Shown: positions 35,512 to 45,060 of the stretch, piece after piece
Layout: every line of letters starts with the position of its first letter
How positions within the stretch are numbered: position 1 is the stretch's first letter
Source of the DNA: Paenibacillus sp. FSL R5-0341
GTDB lineage: Bacteria; Bacillota; Bacilli; Paenibacillales; Paenibacillaceae
Length of the DNA: 64,000 nt
Assembly: GCF_037975235.1 (NCBI RefSeq)
Contig: NZ_CP150241.1
Coordinates: 5,890,001-5,954,000 of the forward strand
Direction of reading: 5' to 3'
Made by a program: the position numbers and the translations under genes
Notes under the pieces: model-generated
The model's database searches: none
Told to the model about the DNA's origin: nothing
What the model saw: the letters and a program-made list of their open reading frames with translations, nothing else

Positions 35512-36885
35512 CTACCCTGCGTCCAGACTACGTAGCGCAACGAGCAAACTTCCAGCGATCAGATCCAGCTCTTCCTCGGTGGTGACAAACGGTGGGGAGA
35601 TCGTCAAAATGTTTGCAAACCCCGGTACGGTATCGCCGTTCTTGCCAATCAGGATACCGTCCCTTTTACAACTGGTGAGCACCTTCATTACTTTATCCGC
35701 CTCCGCAGGAGATCCGTCTGCTTCAATCAACTCCACCCCACAGGCGAATCCGAACGAACGGATGTCCCCCACAACGGACAGCTCCAGCAGTGGCTCCAGC
35801 TTCTCACGAAGCAGGTATCCCAATTCTTCCGCCCGGCTGACCAGATTCTCTCGTTCCAGAATCGCCAGATTCGCCAGTGCCACCCGGCAGGAAACGGGAT
35901 TCCCGCCAAAGGTATTCACATGGCGAAAATGGGCATCCGGTCCGGTTTCCCGGAACGTGTCATACAGATCGGCTCGCACGGCCGTTGCTGATAATGGCGA
36001 ATAGGCGCTGGTCATGCCTTTTGCCATCGTCACAATGTCTGGCTGTACGCCATAGTTCTGATGACCAAACTTCTGCCCAGAGCGGCCAAAACCGCAGATT
36101 ACCTCATCTACAATGAGTAGCACGCCATAGCGCTGACAGATTTCTTGTACGGTACGCATATAATCCGGCGGGGGCACAATCATGCCGCCTCCTGTGATTA
36201 CCGGCTCCATAATTACTGCGGCAACCGTCTCAGGACCTTCCCAACGAATCACCTCTTCATAGATGGTTGCACATTCGAGTCCGCATCCATCCTTGTTTCG
36301 TCCAAACGGACAGCGGTAGCAATACGGTGGCGGAACATGAGAGAAACCTACGCCGAGCGGCTCGTATTTGATCTTGCGGGCGGCTTGCCCGGTAGCGCCC
36401 AGTGCGCCCATGGAGTTGCCGTGATAGGCACGGTGACGGGAGATGAATTTGTGCCGAGTAGGCTCACCATTCTGATGGTGGTACTGACGGGCTATTTTGA
36501 AAGCAACTTCATTCGCATCTGAACCCGAGTTGGAGAAGAATATCCGATACTCCCCCTCAAGCCATTCATTCAGCTTCTCCGCCAGCAAAATCGCCGGTTC
36601 GTGACTCTGCGTCATCGGTACATAAGCGAGTGTTTTCATCTGTTCGTAGGCACTCCGCGCAATCTCTTCACGGCCATGCCCCACATTCACACACCACAGT
36701 CCAGACATCGCATCCAGATAACGTGTACCATCCTGATCGGTGATCCAGCTGCCCTCCCCACTTACTGCAATCATCGGATGATCGTTATGAGGCGAGATGT
36801 GATGCCACACGTATTTGCGATCCTTCTCCAGCCACTCTTCCTTCGTACTGCCTAGCGGCTGAGGTTGCTGATCCACAGAACTCAT
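35512..36885 (-). CDS. Class III PLP aminotransferase, probably beta-alanine:pyruvate type
   Basis: 457 aa omega-aminotransferase. Cofactor residues sit in SNSGSDANEVAFKIARQYH, the IVDEVICGFGRSG segment and the Schiff-base lysine in TMAKGMTSAYSPL. In this cluster it should convert beta-alanine (or beta-aminoisobutyrate) to malonate semialdehyde (or its methyl form). GGAGG is 7 bases before the ATG. No malonate semialdehyde dehydrogenase is present in the window. Confidence 0.88.
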   Translation of the reverse strand: MSSVDQQPQPLGSTKEEWLEKDRKYVWHHISPHNDHPMIAVSGEGSWITDQDGTRYLDAMSGLWCVNVGHGREEIARSAYEQMKTLAYVPMTQSHEPAILLAEKLNEWLEGEYRIFFSNSGSDANEVAFKIARQYHHQNGEPTRHKFISRHRAYHGNSMGALGATGQAARKIKYEPLGVGFSHVPPPYCYRCPFGRNKDGCGLECATIYEEVIRWEGPETVAAVIMEPVITGGGMIVPPPDYMRTVQEICQRYGVLLIVDEVICGFGRSGQKFGHQNYGVQPDIVTMAKGMTSAYSPLSATAVRADLYDTFRETGPDAHFRHVNTFGGNPVSCRVALANLAILERENLVSRAEELGYLLREKLEPLLELSVVGDIRSFGFACGVELIEADGSPAEADKVMKVLTSCKRDGILIGKNGDTVPGFANILTISPPFVTTEEELDLIAGSLLVALRSLDAG

Positions 36886-36921
36886 TCGTCATCCTCCTCT
36901 CTTTAAGCTGGACCTACAGAC

Positions 36922-37114
36922 TTTACACTCGCCGACTCCGATTGCAGTACCATCTTCCGATCGCTGTTATCCCCTGATTTTCTAGATTCATTTTTCCTTA
37001 AGGAAAAATCTGGGGATAAGCGTATGCTTCCGATGCAGCTTTCTTTCAGAAAGCTTTTAGGCGCACGCTTCGCTTCTTCAGATTGGTTCTGCACTCTTCG
37101 TTCTCGTGTAAATG
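36922..37114. repeat. Foldback repeat, copy B
   Basis: Begins TTTACACTCG and ends CTCGTGTAAATG. Outer arms are TGCAGTACCATC and GATTGGTTCTGCA, which differ from copy A on both sides so that pairing is kept. The inner tip TTTTTCC-TTAA-GGAAAAA is a perfect stem. AGCTTTC-TTTCA-GAAAGCT follows. Confidence 0.75.
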
Positions 37115-37130
37115 CTTGTTCCCAGCCTAA

Positions 37131-38207
37131 TTACTTCGTCATATCAATTACCGCTTCTTCATAGATGCTTTTCTCCAGCGCTTCATCCAGATTTGCGGCT
37201 TTTTTGATCAAACCATAGTTCAGTGCAATATCTGCAGTTCGGGTAAATGACTCATCCACAAAGCTGCCGACTTGCTGCTCTGTAAATCCTTCCGGGCGAA
37301 TCAGCTTCGCAATCTCTTCCAGCATCGTTACCTGATGCTCGCGGGTGGTGCTGCCCTCCGTCACATTACTCATCACGATATCCACCGTCTCATCCTGATT
37401 GTCGATGGCGTAATTCCAGCCTTTCAGAATGGCACGGGTCACTTTAACCGCAAGCTCACGGTTGCTGTCTACCCAATCCTTCTTGGCAATTAGCGTATCC
37501 TCCAGCATGCCAACACCGACATCTTCAATGTTGAACACATCCAGATCGGATTCTTTCGTTCCACTTTCCAGTACCACGTGATATTCGTTATAGATCGTCG
37601 CCGTCGCCACATCAACCTGATCATTGAAAAACTGATCCATCGTGAATCCCTGCTTCACCAATTCAATATCTTTCTTCGGATCTAGGCCATTCTTCTCCAT
37701 GAACGCGAGCACCTGAAACTGCTGACTGCCGAACCAGGTACTGACCTTCTTGCCTTTCATCTGAGCCGGATCAGTAATGCCTAGAGACTTCTTGGCGATC
37801 AAGCGATAGCTACTCTTCTGTGAGATTTGGGCGAGCGAGACAAGCGGCAGACCGTTGTCCCGGCTGACCAGCAGACTATCTACTCCTGTGATCCCGACAT
37901 CAGCCGCGCCATTGACCACCTGCTGCTCAATCACGATATCCGGACCACCCGGAATAATCTCGGCATCAATGCCTTCATCTGTAAAAAAACCTTTTTCCTT
38001 CGCTGCGTAGATCCCGGCAAACTGCGCCTGCGGCACCCATTTCAGTTGAATCTTCACTTTGGTTAAGGGTTTATCAGCTTCTCCTGACCCTCCTGAACTT
38101 GCAGTGACAGGCTCAGTAGCCGGCTCGGACTTCGTAGAACATGCACCCAGCATCGTAACAACCAACAGGACCAACACCAGCAAACCCGGCTTCAACGTTT
38201 TGTACAT
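37131..38207 (-). CDS. NMT1/THI5-like ABC transporter substrate-binding lipoprotein
   Basis: 358 aa. The signal peptide ends in a lipobox MLGAC with the lipidated Cys at 23, followed by a Ser/Gly linker. The mature domain begins VKIQLKWVPQAQFAGIYAAK, typical of NMT1/THI5 and SsuA-like proteins that bind pyrimidines, aromatic sulfonates or related rings. Its place beside pyrimidine catabolism genes suggests uracil, thymine or a derivative as ligand. Confidence 0.87.
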   Translation of the reverse strand: MYKTLKPGLLVLVLLVVTMLGACSTKSEPATEPVTASSGGSGEADKPLTKVKIQLKWVPQAQFAGIYAAKEKGFFTDEGIDAEIIPGGPDIVIEQQVVNGAADVGITGVDSLLVSRDNGLPLVSLAQISQKSSYRLIAKKSLGITDPAQMKGKKVSTWFGSQQFQVLAFMEKNGLDPKKDIELVKQGFTMDQFFNDQVDVATATIYNEYHVVLESGTKESDLDVFNIEDVGVGMLEDTLIAKKDWVDSNRELAVKVTRAILKGWNYAIDNQDETVDIVMSNVTEGSTTREHQVTMLEEIAKLIRPEGFTEQQVGSFVDESFTRTADIALNYGLIKKAANLDEALEKSIYEEAVIDMTK

Positions 38208-38306
38208 GTACAGAACAACCCCCTGTTTATATACGATTTTTCAATCAGGTAGTGTGAGGCTCTACTCACCAGCCCTATCAGTCCATGGTTGATATCCTGA
38301 TGTACG

Positions 38307-39245
38307 TTATGGATCTGTGCGTGCACGATTCCACGGAATGAGTCGCTTTTCTGCCAGAACAACCGCTTCATACAGCACAATACCGAGCGCAGCGGCGATG
38401 ACAATGCAGGACCAGGCCAAGGGCATGTTCGCCAGTCGAATCTGATCTGAGAGCAGGTAACCTAGACCCTGGGAGGCGATGAAAAATTCACCCACAATGG
38501 CCCCGATAATACTAGTCGACATATTGATTTTCAGACCGGCAAAGAGGGAAGGCAGGGCATGAGGCAGTCTCAGCTTCCAAAAAAACTGCATCCTACTCGC
38601 GGCAAGGCCACTCAACAGATCACTGTACTGCGGCTGGATGGAAGTCAGCCCTTTGAAGAGGCTGACAGCCATCGCTGCCATCGTAATCACCGTAACGACT
38701 GCAATACGCGACCAGATCCCGTCACCAAACCAATTGTTCATAATCGGGGCAAGGGCCACAATCGGAACGGCGTTCAGTGCCGACAAAACCGTAACCGCCG
38801 CCCTGCCGCTTGTTGGGAAGAATGATGCGCCCGCTGCCGCTAGAGCACCCAACAGGGAACCGAGCAGGAAGCCACCCAGCATTTCGGTTCCGCTGTACAT
38901 CGCATATCGAAAGAGCATATTGGCATTTTCCTGAATGGATATCGCAATCGCAGAAGGCACAGGCAGTTGGTAGCTTTCCAGCGAGAATATCCAATGAAAC
39001 AACCTGAGCTGCCAGAGAGCGAGAAACATCACGCCTGCACCCCAAGGAAGCATGCTCAGTACAATCGAGCGCCCGCGAACGCCGGTGCCCGATCTGGCCT
39101 TTTCGGCTTGTCCCTGTTGTCCATGAATTTCCGATCCGGAAGCAGATGTCATCTGTGAACCCGTGAGGGGCGCAGCTGTTCCAGTTACAGCAGCAATTGC
39201 CACACCTTCATCACGCTTCCGTTGCAAAACTCTACCTTCACTCAT
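38307..39245 (-). CDS. ABC transporter permease with N-terminal extension
   Basis: 312 aa, six membrane segments, and the BPD permease loop GLAASRMQFFWKLRLPHALPSLF. About 65 hydrophilic, low-complexity residues precede the first membrane segment, which is longer than usual; an internal Met at residue 32 is an alternative start. Its ATG overlaps the other permease by 4 bp, so the importer probably has a heterodimeric channel. Confidence 0.85.
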   Translation of the reverse strand: MSEGRVLQRKRDEGVAIAAVTGTAAPLTGSQMTSASGSEIHGQQGQAEKARSGTGVRGRSIVLSMLPWGAGVMFLALWQLRLFHWIFSLESYQLPVPSAIAISIQENANMLFRYAMYSGTEMLGGFLLGSLLGALAAAGASFFPTSGRAAVTVLSALNAVPIVALAPIMNNWFGDGIWSRIAVVTVITMAAMAVSLFKGLTSIQPQYSDLLSGLAASRMQFFWKLRLPHALPSLFAGLKINMSTSIIGAIVGEFFIASQGLGYLLSDQIRLANMPLAWSCIVIAAALGIVLYEAVVLAEKRLIPWNRARTDP

Positions 39246-40063
39246 GTGGCATCACCTCCTTTGGCCCTGAATTCAGGCTGCCAGGGGGTCAGCCAACGCT
39301 CAGCCAGGCTGATGACCAGATATGAGATCAATCCAATGCCAATACTAAGCATGATGGTGGCCCAGAACATGCCAACTTGGGCATGACCGTAATATAACGA
39401 ACTGACCATCAGGACGCCGAGTCCGTCGGGAGCGCCCATCAATTCCACAACGATGGAGGAAGTCACTGCGAGCGGAGCAGCTATTTTCATACCAGAAAAT
39501 AGTCCCGGTAGTGCTGAGGGAAGCAGACATTTGATATATCGCGCAGTCAGTGAAGCACCACAGGAACGCATCAACTCCAGGTGCTCTGGTGCTGCACTTT
39601 TCAATCCTTTTAACGTATGGATAATGATCGGGAAGAAAGTGACATACGCGGCCATAACAATCCGCGCCCACTCCGCGTTGTGGATGATGCCATACACAAT
39701 TGGTGCAAGACCAATAACCGGAACCATCTGTGAGGACACTACATATGGCGATAACGTGCGCTCCAGCCAGACGGCACCGCTCATGAGTAGAGCCAGACCC
39801 AGACCTAGCATCGTTCCCCCTGCAAAACCAATGGCGGCATTGCCAAACGTGACAGCCCCCTGTTCTGCGAGCGTACCCGAGTACCGAAAAAGGGCAGCAA
39901 GGACTTCGTGCAGATAAGGAAGGCGAGACGCCGCCTGCTGGGGTGACAAGAATAGTTGGAGTATCCACGCGATTCCTTCCCACAGCACCAATATGGCCAT
40001 AATCCAGATGATGACCCAGGATCGATATCCCGGTTTAAAGAACCGCAGGGACATGAGATTCAT
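39242..40063 (-). CDS. ABC transporter permease
   Basis: About 273 aa, six membrane segments, with the cytoplasmic EAA-type loop MRSCGASLTARYIKCLLPSA. GAGGAG precedes GTG 40066 and ATG 40063; I use the ATG. It overlaps the ATPase gene by 29 bp and the second permease by 4 bp. It is a partner in the same importer. Confidence 0.87.
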   Translation of the reverse strand: MNLMSLRFFKPGYRSWVIIWIMAILVLWEGIAWILQLFLSPQQAASRLPYLHEVLAALFRYSGTLAEQGAVTFGNAAIGFAGGTMLGLGLALLMSGAVWLERTLSPYVVSSQMVPVIGLAPIVYGIIHNAEWARIVMAAYVTFFPIIIHTLKGLKSAAPEHLELMRSCGASLTARYIKCLLPSALPGLFSGMKIAAPLAVTSSIVVELMGAPDGLGVLMVSSLYYGHAQVGMFWATIMLSIGIGLISYLVISLAERWLTPWQPEFRAKGGDAT

Positions 40064-40859
40064 CACGCTCCTCGTAGAAGCAGTTGCGAATGGTTGTAAT
40101 CATGTGATAGAAGTCTTCCGTTTCTCTCAGTTCACTATGACGTTCGGAAGGCAGATTGACGGAATGAATGGAATGCAACTGTCCCGGATGCGCCGAGAGC
40201 ACGATGATTCGGTCGGACAGAAATACGGCTTCAGGGATGCTATGTGTGACAAAGAGGAAGGTCTTGCCTGTTGAGCGCTTGATCTCAAGCAGCTCCAATT
40301 GAAGTTTTTCTTTGGTGAATTCGTCCAGGGCGGAGAAGGGTTCATCCATGAGCAGCAATGGCGGATCAAGCGCAAGGGCACGTGCAATGGATACCCGTTG
40401 CTGCATCCCTCCACTGAGCTGCCATGGATAATGGTCGGCGAAGCGGGTGAGCCCCACCATTTCAAGCAGTTCACTGCTAATGCGATGGCACTCCTTACGG
40501 CGGGTACCCAGCAGCTCCAAGGGCAATTCCACATTGTGACGAACGGTGCGCCAATCGAATAAGGCAGGTGTCTGGAAGACGATGCCGAACTGCCGCTGTA
40601 GCCGAGCCCGCTCAGGCTCTTGGCCTGCAATGCGAACGGTGCCTGAGGTGGGCTGAAGTAGATCACCTACCAGCCGGAGCAAGGTCGACTTGCCACATCC
40701 GGAAGGACCTAGCAGAGAGACAAACTCATTAGACTGGATCTGGAATGTAACATCCGACAAGGCAGTGACTTGTTGTGACCCTGTACCAAAGACAACGGAC
40801 ACATGATCAACATCAATATGACAGGCTTCGGGGACTGTAGCTGAGGATATGGAGGACAT
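40035..40859 (-). CDS. ABC transporter ATP-binding protein, SsuB/TauB/ThiZ type
   Basis: 274 aa from ATG 40859, seven bases after AGGAG; an upstream extension is unlikely. It has Walker A GPSGCGKSTLLRL, signature LSGGMQQRVSIARAL and Walker B LLLMDEP. It powers the nitrate/sulfonate/pyrimidine-type importer and is the first gene of the minus-strand catabolic locus. Confidence 0.92.
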   Translation of the reverse strand: MSSISSATVPEACHIDVDHVSVVFGTGSQQVTALSDVTFQIQSNEFVSLLGPSGCGKSTLLRLVGDLLQPTSGTVRIAGQEPERARLQRQFGIVFQTPALFDWRTVRHNVELPLELLGTRRKECHRISSELLEMVGLTRFADHYPWQLSGGMQQRVSIARALALDPPLLLMDEPFSALDEFTKEKLQLELLEIKRSTGKTFLFVTHSIPEAVFLSDRIIVLSAHPGQLHSIHSVNLPSERHSELRETEDFYHMITTIRNCFYEERDESHVPAVL

Positions 40860-41342
40860 GGGCATTCTCCTTTGTGGGAAGTTGTTTTCATTGCACACCA
40901 AGGCTGAATGGGAGGTTTATATACACGAACGTAACAGGTTTTGCTTGTTAGATAATACTATATCGCTTTGGGCGGGGATTACATTATACAGTGTGTTTTG
41001 AGTATGGGCCTGTTCATGTTACACAATGTAAAATGAGATGCATTCTCAGAGACATCTATGTAAGTTTCCTTGATAGATAGCTAACATGAATTTCACCTAA
41101 CAACAAACGCACGATCATTTGTATTTATTGAATAAATATTCGGAAAATATGACATATGCCCTCGTATTCTTGTTCGTTTTCTTGTATAAAGATTGAATAG
41201 ACGTACAAGGACTTCCACCACTACGTGAGTCACGGCTCTTGAATGATGAAGGCGGTACCATTATTCCGGATCAACCACTACGCAGGATTGTCCAAAGATC
41301 AGTAGAACAAAGCTTTCAAATCCAGAAATCGGGGTGGTCATG
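40860..41342. promoter_or_regulatory. Intergenic control region of the importer and chemoreceptor genes
   Basis: About 480 bases without a gene. On the minus strand a perfect TATAAT (40988-40983) lies about 125 bases before the ATPase gene, but it lacks a -35 hexamer at normal distance, which suggests activator dependence. I looked for a TPP riboswitch because of the THI5-like transporter and saw none of its conserved boxes. Nothing clear was found for the plus-strand gene. Confidence 0.4.
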
Positions 41343-43565
41343 ATGTTTGATTGGCTGGGATGGAGAAAAGGATTGCCGCTGTGGCGATCGTATCGGTTGA
41401 ACGCACATATGAAGGAAGATGTGGAACAGATTTTTGAGGGGATTGCCGAAACGAGACGGCAGCTCATGATGAACTGGGCAGATGAACAATGGAATCACCT
41501 GGATCGTTTGCTTCATCAAATACAGTCCGTTCGACCACAAGATGTACTGCCAGGTTCATCTCATATAAGTAAACTAGATGCATGGTTTCAATCCAGTTAT
41601 ATCCGAGCCGTTGATAGTACGGAGCTATTTATGCTGAACGAACAGAATCAGGTGGTATTCTCTACATATAAGAAACATATTGGACAGATCTATGCAGATT
41701 ACGAAGCTTTGATTGGACCAGGATTGAATTACTCCCGAGCAGATATTCATGGGAAAAAGTGTTTGTATGGCCCTTATTCCGATCCACTGACGTTGGATAT
41801 TGGACCACGCTCGTCCGCTTTTCACGATGATGTCACCTTGCTGTTTATCAATCCCATTCTACAGGAAGGTCGATATGTTGGTTCATTATGCAGCCGTGTT
41901 CCCGGAGATGTCCTGGGTGACCTGATTCAACGTGAATCAGGCCATATCTATCCCGATTCTGGTGACAACTATCTCTTTATGGCTGAGTCAAAATTACGGC
42001 CCCATCTGCAGCCCGGCACCGCCTTGTCCCGAAGCCGCTTCGAGGATCGTACTTTTACACATGGGGAAAATTTGAAAGATGGTGTCACCACCGAATGGGG
42101 TATCGTTTCCGTTAAGGAGCATACGGAGCTGGAGCTCATGTTCACCGATCCATCGACTGGCCAGCTACACCCCGGAGTAGCGAACACCATTCAGAATGGC
42201 TCTAATCTGTTCGTTGCCTTTCCCGGCTACTCGGATTACCGCCATATCTCTGTCATTGGCAAAGGCATTACCTTTCAGTTGCCACACTGTCCTGATCGTT
42301 GGGGCATGATGTGTGAAGGGGATCTGGAGGAAGTATACCGGATACGGAGCATCGGCTGGCGTCAGTTCAAGCAGCACAGTCTCTTCACGCTTTTGTCAGG
42401 CGTTGCAGGAGCGGCCCTTGTCTATGCCCTTACTGGCAGTGGATGGAGTGCGGCAGCAATGGCAGCTTTTAATGTGCTGTTTGGATTCTTCACTGCATTA
42501 CAGCTGCATCGCAGCCACTATCGACGGGTTCATGATGACTTGCGCCGCATCAGCCGATTTATTCGAATCAACGCTGAAGGCAAAGGTGATCTTACTCAGC
42601 GCCTGAACACGTCTGATTTTGCCCAAGACGAATCAGGTGAACTGGCGAAGTGGATCAATAACATGATTGATTCTCTGGAAGGCATTATGCTGAAGGTACA
42701 ACTTGCCACGGTAGACGTTATGGACAACCAGTATCAGATGCGAACCTCAACAGAGACAACCCAGGGTACGACTGAGCGTGTGAACTACAAGCTGGGTTCG
42801 ATGATTCAGGCCATTCGCACCCAACTGGAAGATCTCGATCAGGCCAAGATCGCTGCCGATCACATGCGCATAACGCTGCAACAACTGGAGAGCTCTGCTA
42901 CCGAACAGATCAGCGTGGCTCAACAGGAAGTGGAACGAATCGGCGACAAAATGATCCAAATCTCCGGAGCGGTGTCCGATACCAACCGTACCATCCTGTC
43001 CTTCATGGACACGATGAAAGAGATTTACCGTGCACTGGCTGTCATTGATGAAATTTCAGCTCAGACCAACCTGCTCGCTCTGAATGCTACCATTGAAGCT
43101 GCACGCGTGGGCGAACATGGCCAAGGGTTCTCGGTCGTGGCGGGTGAAATCCGTAAGCTGGCCGACTTATCCCGCTCTTCCACCGAAAATATCCATCAGA
43201 TTCTGGACCGAATCTCAACTGCAGCAGGAGCGGCGTCCCAATTAATCACAGAGGGAGATCAGGTGCTGGCTGAAGGAACGACACTGGTTCAGGCCGCTTC
43301 GCAACTTCTGCAAAATGCTACCGCTGAAGAACCTGAGCGCACGCAAGTCGTGGATCAAGTGGTCATGCTGATGGAGAATATTGCTGCAATCAGCCATCAA
43401 AATCGGTCGACTTCCGCTGAGGTAGAAGCAGAGATGATGGAGCTGATCCGTGATATGTTGCAGGTTCAGCATTCTTCGCATAATGTGGAAGCCATTACGG
43501 TCTTCCTGCAACAACTTGTGGGACAATTCCATCTGAATCACCCCGCCAAAAATGCTGTCATCTGA
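41343..43565 (+). CDS. Methyl-accepting chemotaxis-type protein with N-terminal sensory domain
   Basis: About 740 aa; GGGGTGG ends 5 bases before the chosen ATG. There is no N-terminal membrane segment. Roughly 345 residues of sensory region come first, then two closely spaced membrane segments (FTLLSGVAGAALVYALTG; AAMAAFNVLFGFFTAL), a HAMP-like linker and the MCP signalling hairpin with AQTNLLALNATIEAARVGEHG. The topology puts the sensor on the same side as the signalling domain, so it may read an internal cue. Ligand unknown. Confidence 0.82.
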   Translation: MFDWLGWRKGLPLWRSYRLNAHMKEDVEQIFEGIAETRRQLMMNWADEQWNHLDRLLHQIQSVRPQDVLPGSSHISKLDAWFQSSYIRAVDSTELFMLNEQNQVVFSTYKKHIGQIYADYEALIGPGLNYSRADIHGKKCLYGPYSDPLTLDIGPRSSAFHDDVTLLFINPILQEGRYVGSLCSRVPGDVLGDLIQRESGHIYPDSGDNYLFMAESKLRPHLQPGTALSRSRFEDRTFTHGENLKDGVTTEWGIVSVKEHTELELMFTDPSTGQLHPGVANTIQNGSNLFVAFPGYSDYRHISVIGKGITFQLPHCPDRWGMMCEGDLEEVYRIRSIGWRQFKQHSLFTLLSGVAGAALVYALTGSGWSAAAMAAFNVLFGFFTALQLHRSHYRRVHDDLRRISRFIRINAEGKGDLTQRLNTSDFAQDESGELAKWINNMIDSLEGIMLKVQLATVDVMDNQYQMRTSTETTQGTTERVNYKLGSMIQAIRTQLEDLDQAKIAADHMRITLQQLESSATEQISVAQQEVERIGDKMIQISGAVSDTNRTILSFMDTMKEIYRALAVIDEISAQTNLLALNATIEAARVGEHGQGFSVVAGEIRKLADLSRSSTENIHQILDRISTAAGAASQLITEGDQVLAEGTTLVQAASQLLQNATAEEPERTQVVDQVVMLMENIAAISHQNRSTSAEVEAEMMELIRDMLQVQHSSHNVEAITVFLQQLVGQFHLNHPAKNAVI

Positions 43566-43684
43566 CGTCATCGTTGACGTGGATTGGAGAAATAGCTAAA
43601 ATTTGATGCAACTGTTCCTTTTGAAATTGTCGTATCATTTATAATAGAAGATTTCCAATCTGAACCGATGAAAGGGTGGTCTGC

Positions 43685-44686
43685 ATGGAACTGCTTCAGG
43701 ATTCATTTGGCCGGATACATGACTACATCCGTATTTCTGTTACGGACCGCTGTAATTTACGCTGTGTGTATTGCATGCCTGCAGAGGGTATGGAGTTTGC
43801 TCCACATGATGAGATTATGAGCTACGAAGAGATCGCACAGGTGCTGAAGGTGCTTGCTCCGATGGGTATGCGTAAAGTTCGGCTCACTGGAGGCGAACCG
43901 CTGGTGCGCAAGGATCTGCACAAGCTCGTCGGCATGATCTCGGCGATCGACGGGATTGACGATATTGCACTCACAACCAACGCTCTTCTACTAGATAAGC
44001 AAGCTCAGGCATTGAAAGACGCGGGATTGAACCGAATTAACATCAGTCTGGATTCACTGCGGGCTGATCGCTTCTCCATGATTACTCGCGGCGGAGATGT
44101 GAACAAGGTACTGAAAGGCATTGAAGCTGCAACTGCCGCTGGCCTTGCTCCAATCAAACTGAATGTCGTGCTGATGAAGGGTATCAACGATGATGAGATC
44201 AAGGATTTTATTGCAATGACCATCGATCAGCCTCTTCATGTGCGTTTCATTGAATATATGCCGATTGGACAGGCATCGGATTCGTGGCGCAAATCCTATT
44301 TGCCACTGGAAGCCGTCACAGATGTATGCGCTGAAGCGGGTTGGGCGGTTGAGAATACAACAGGCCCTGCGGGGAATGGCCCCTCACGTAATATGAAAAT
44401 TGTAGGCTCCGAAGGCACTTTCGGATTGATTCATCCCGTGAGCGATCACTTCTGTGACAATTGCAATCGACTTCGGCTGACCGCTGACGGACATATCAAA
44501 GCCTGCCTGTACTGGTCGGATGAGTATAATGTTCGCCGCTTCGTGGATGACCCAAATGCCATGGCTGCGCTTTTCCTTAAAGCGCTGGGTACGAAACCAA
44601 AGAACCATGAGATGGCTCTGGCTCTGGAACAAAAAATGCAATCCCACACGCCGACGGTACGGCGCATGTCCCAGATTGGCGGATAG
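43685..44686 (+). CDS. moaA: GTP 3',8-cyclase MoaA
   Basis: Radical SAM enzyme for the first step of molybdenum cofactor synthesis. The 333-aa protein has CNLRCVYC for the N-terminal cluster, CDNCNRLRLTADGHIKACL for the C-terminal cluster and the required C-terminal Gly-Gly. ATG 43685 is favoured over GTG 43676 because AAGGGTGG overlaps the latter. No other moa or moe gene is adjacent; mobA lies at 58.3 kb. Confidence 0.95.
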   Translation: MELLQDSFGRIHDYIRISVTDRCNLRCVYCMPAEGMEFAPHDEIMSYEEIAQVLKVLAPMGMRKVRLTGGEPLVRKDLHKLVGMISAIDGIDDIALTTNALLLDKQAQALKDAGLNRINISLDSLRADRFSMITRGGDVNKVLKGIEAATAAGLAPIKLNVVLMKGINDDEIKDFIAMTIDQPLHVRFIEYMPIGQASDSWRKSYLPLEAVTDVCAEAGWAVENTTGPAGNGPSRNMKIVGSEGTFGLIHPVSDHFCDNCNRLRLTADGHIKACLYWSDEYNVRRFVDDPNAMAALFLKALGTKPKNHEMALALEQKMQSHTPTVRRMSQIGG

Positions 44687-45060
44687 CAACCGCACGCAAT
44701 ATAACTCAACAGTGTATTTCTGGGTACGGATATATATCTCTACTGTCAGGATCATCCCTGCACACAACGGATGAGGTAATACTGGCGCGATGAACCCTTA
44801 CGTCAATCAGCATTCATAACGTGAAGTGGAGCGTGTCACAAGGAATAGGTGAATACCCGAAGCAGACAAGAACATCACGTTCTCGTCTGCTTTTTCGTTA
44901 TTTTTTCATATTTTTCTGAAAATTATCAATTCTGCTGTTTCATTTGTTAAAAATGAAAGTAATATACGTTATGCCCTTGTTGGGTCTTCAAGATTCTCAT
45001 AATTCTGACGATGTATATACAATACATCTAGATGATATGCACACATAGGAGATGACCTTA
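44687..45060. other. Gap between moaA and the soluble chemoreceptor
   Basis: About 370 bases without a gene. It contains the terminator at 44861-44896 and an A+T-rich upstream region for the next gene, in which I cannot fix a promoter. Confidence 0.5.
44861..44896 (+). terminator. Terminator after moaA
   Basis: Thirteen-base stem AGCAGACAAGAAC / GTTCTCGTCTGCT (one mismatch) with a 5-base loop, followed by TTTTT. Confidence 0.85.

Noticed and set aside
40981..40995. Additional CarH operator near the importer promoter
   Set aside because: One 11-mer resembling a CarH unit (TGTATAATGTA) is present, but without tandem neighbours; it is simply a -10 element.
40860..41100. TPP riboswitch before the THI5-like importer
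   Set aside because: The importer resembles ThiXYZ, but the conserved TPP-riboswitch boxes are absent; only a CTGAGA hexamer occurs and the rest does not fit.
41205..41285. Another foldback-repeat copy before the chemoreceptor gene
   Set aside because: CCACTACG occurs twice and recalls the left end of copies C and D, but none of the hairpins is present.
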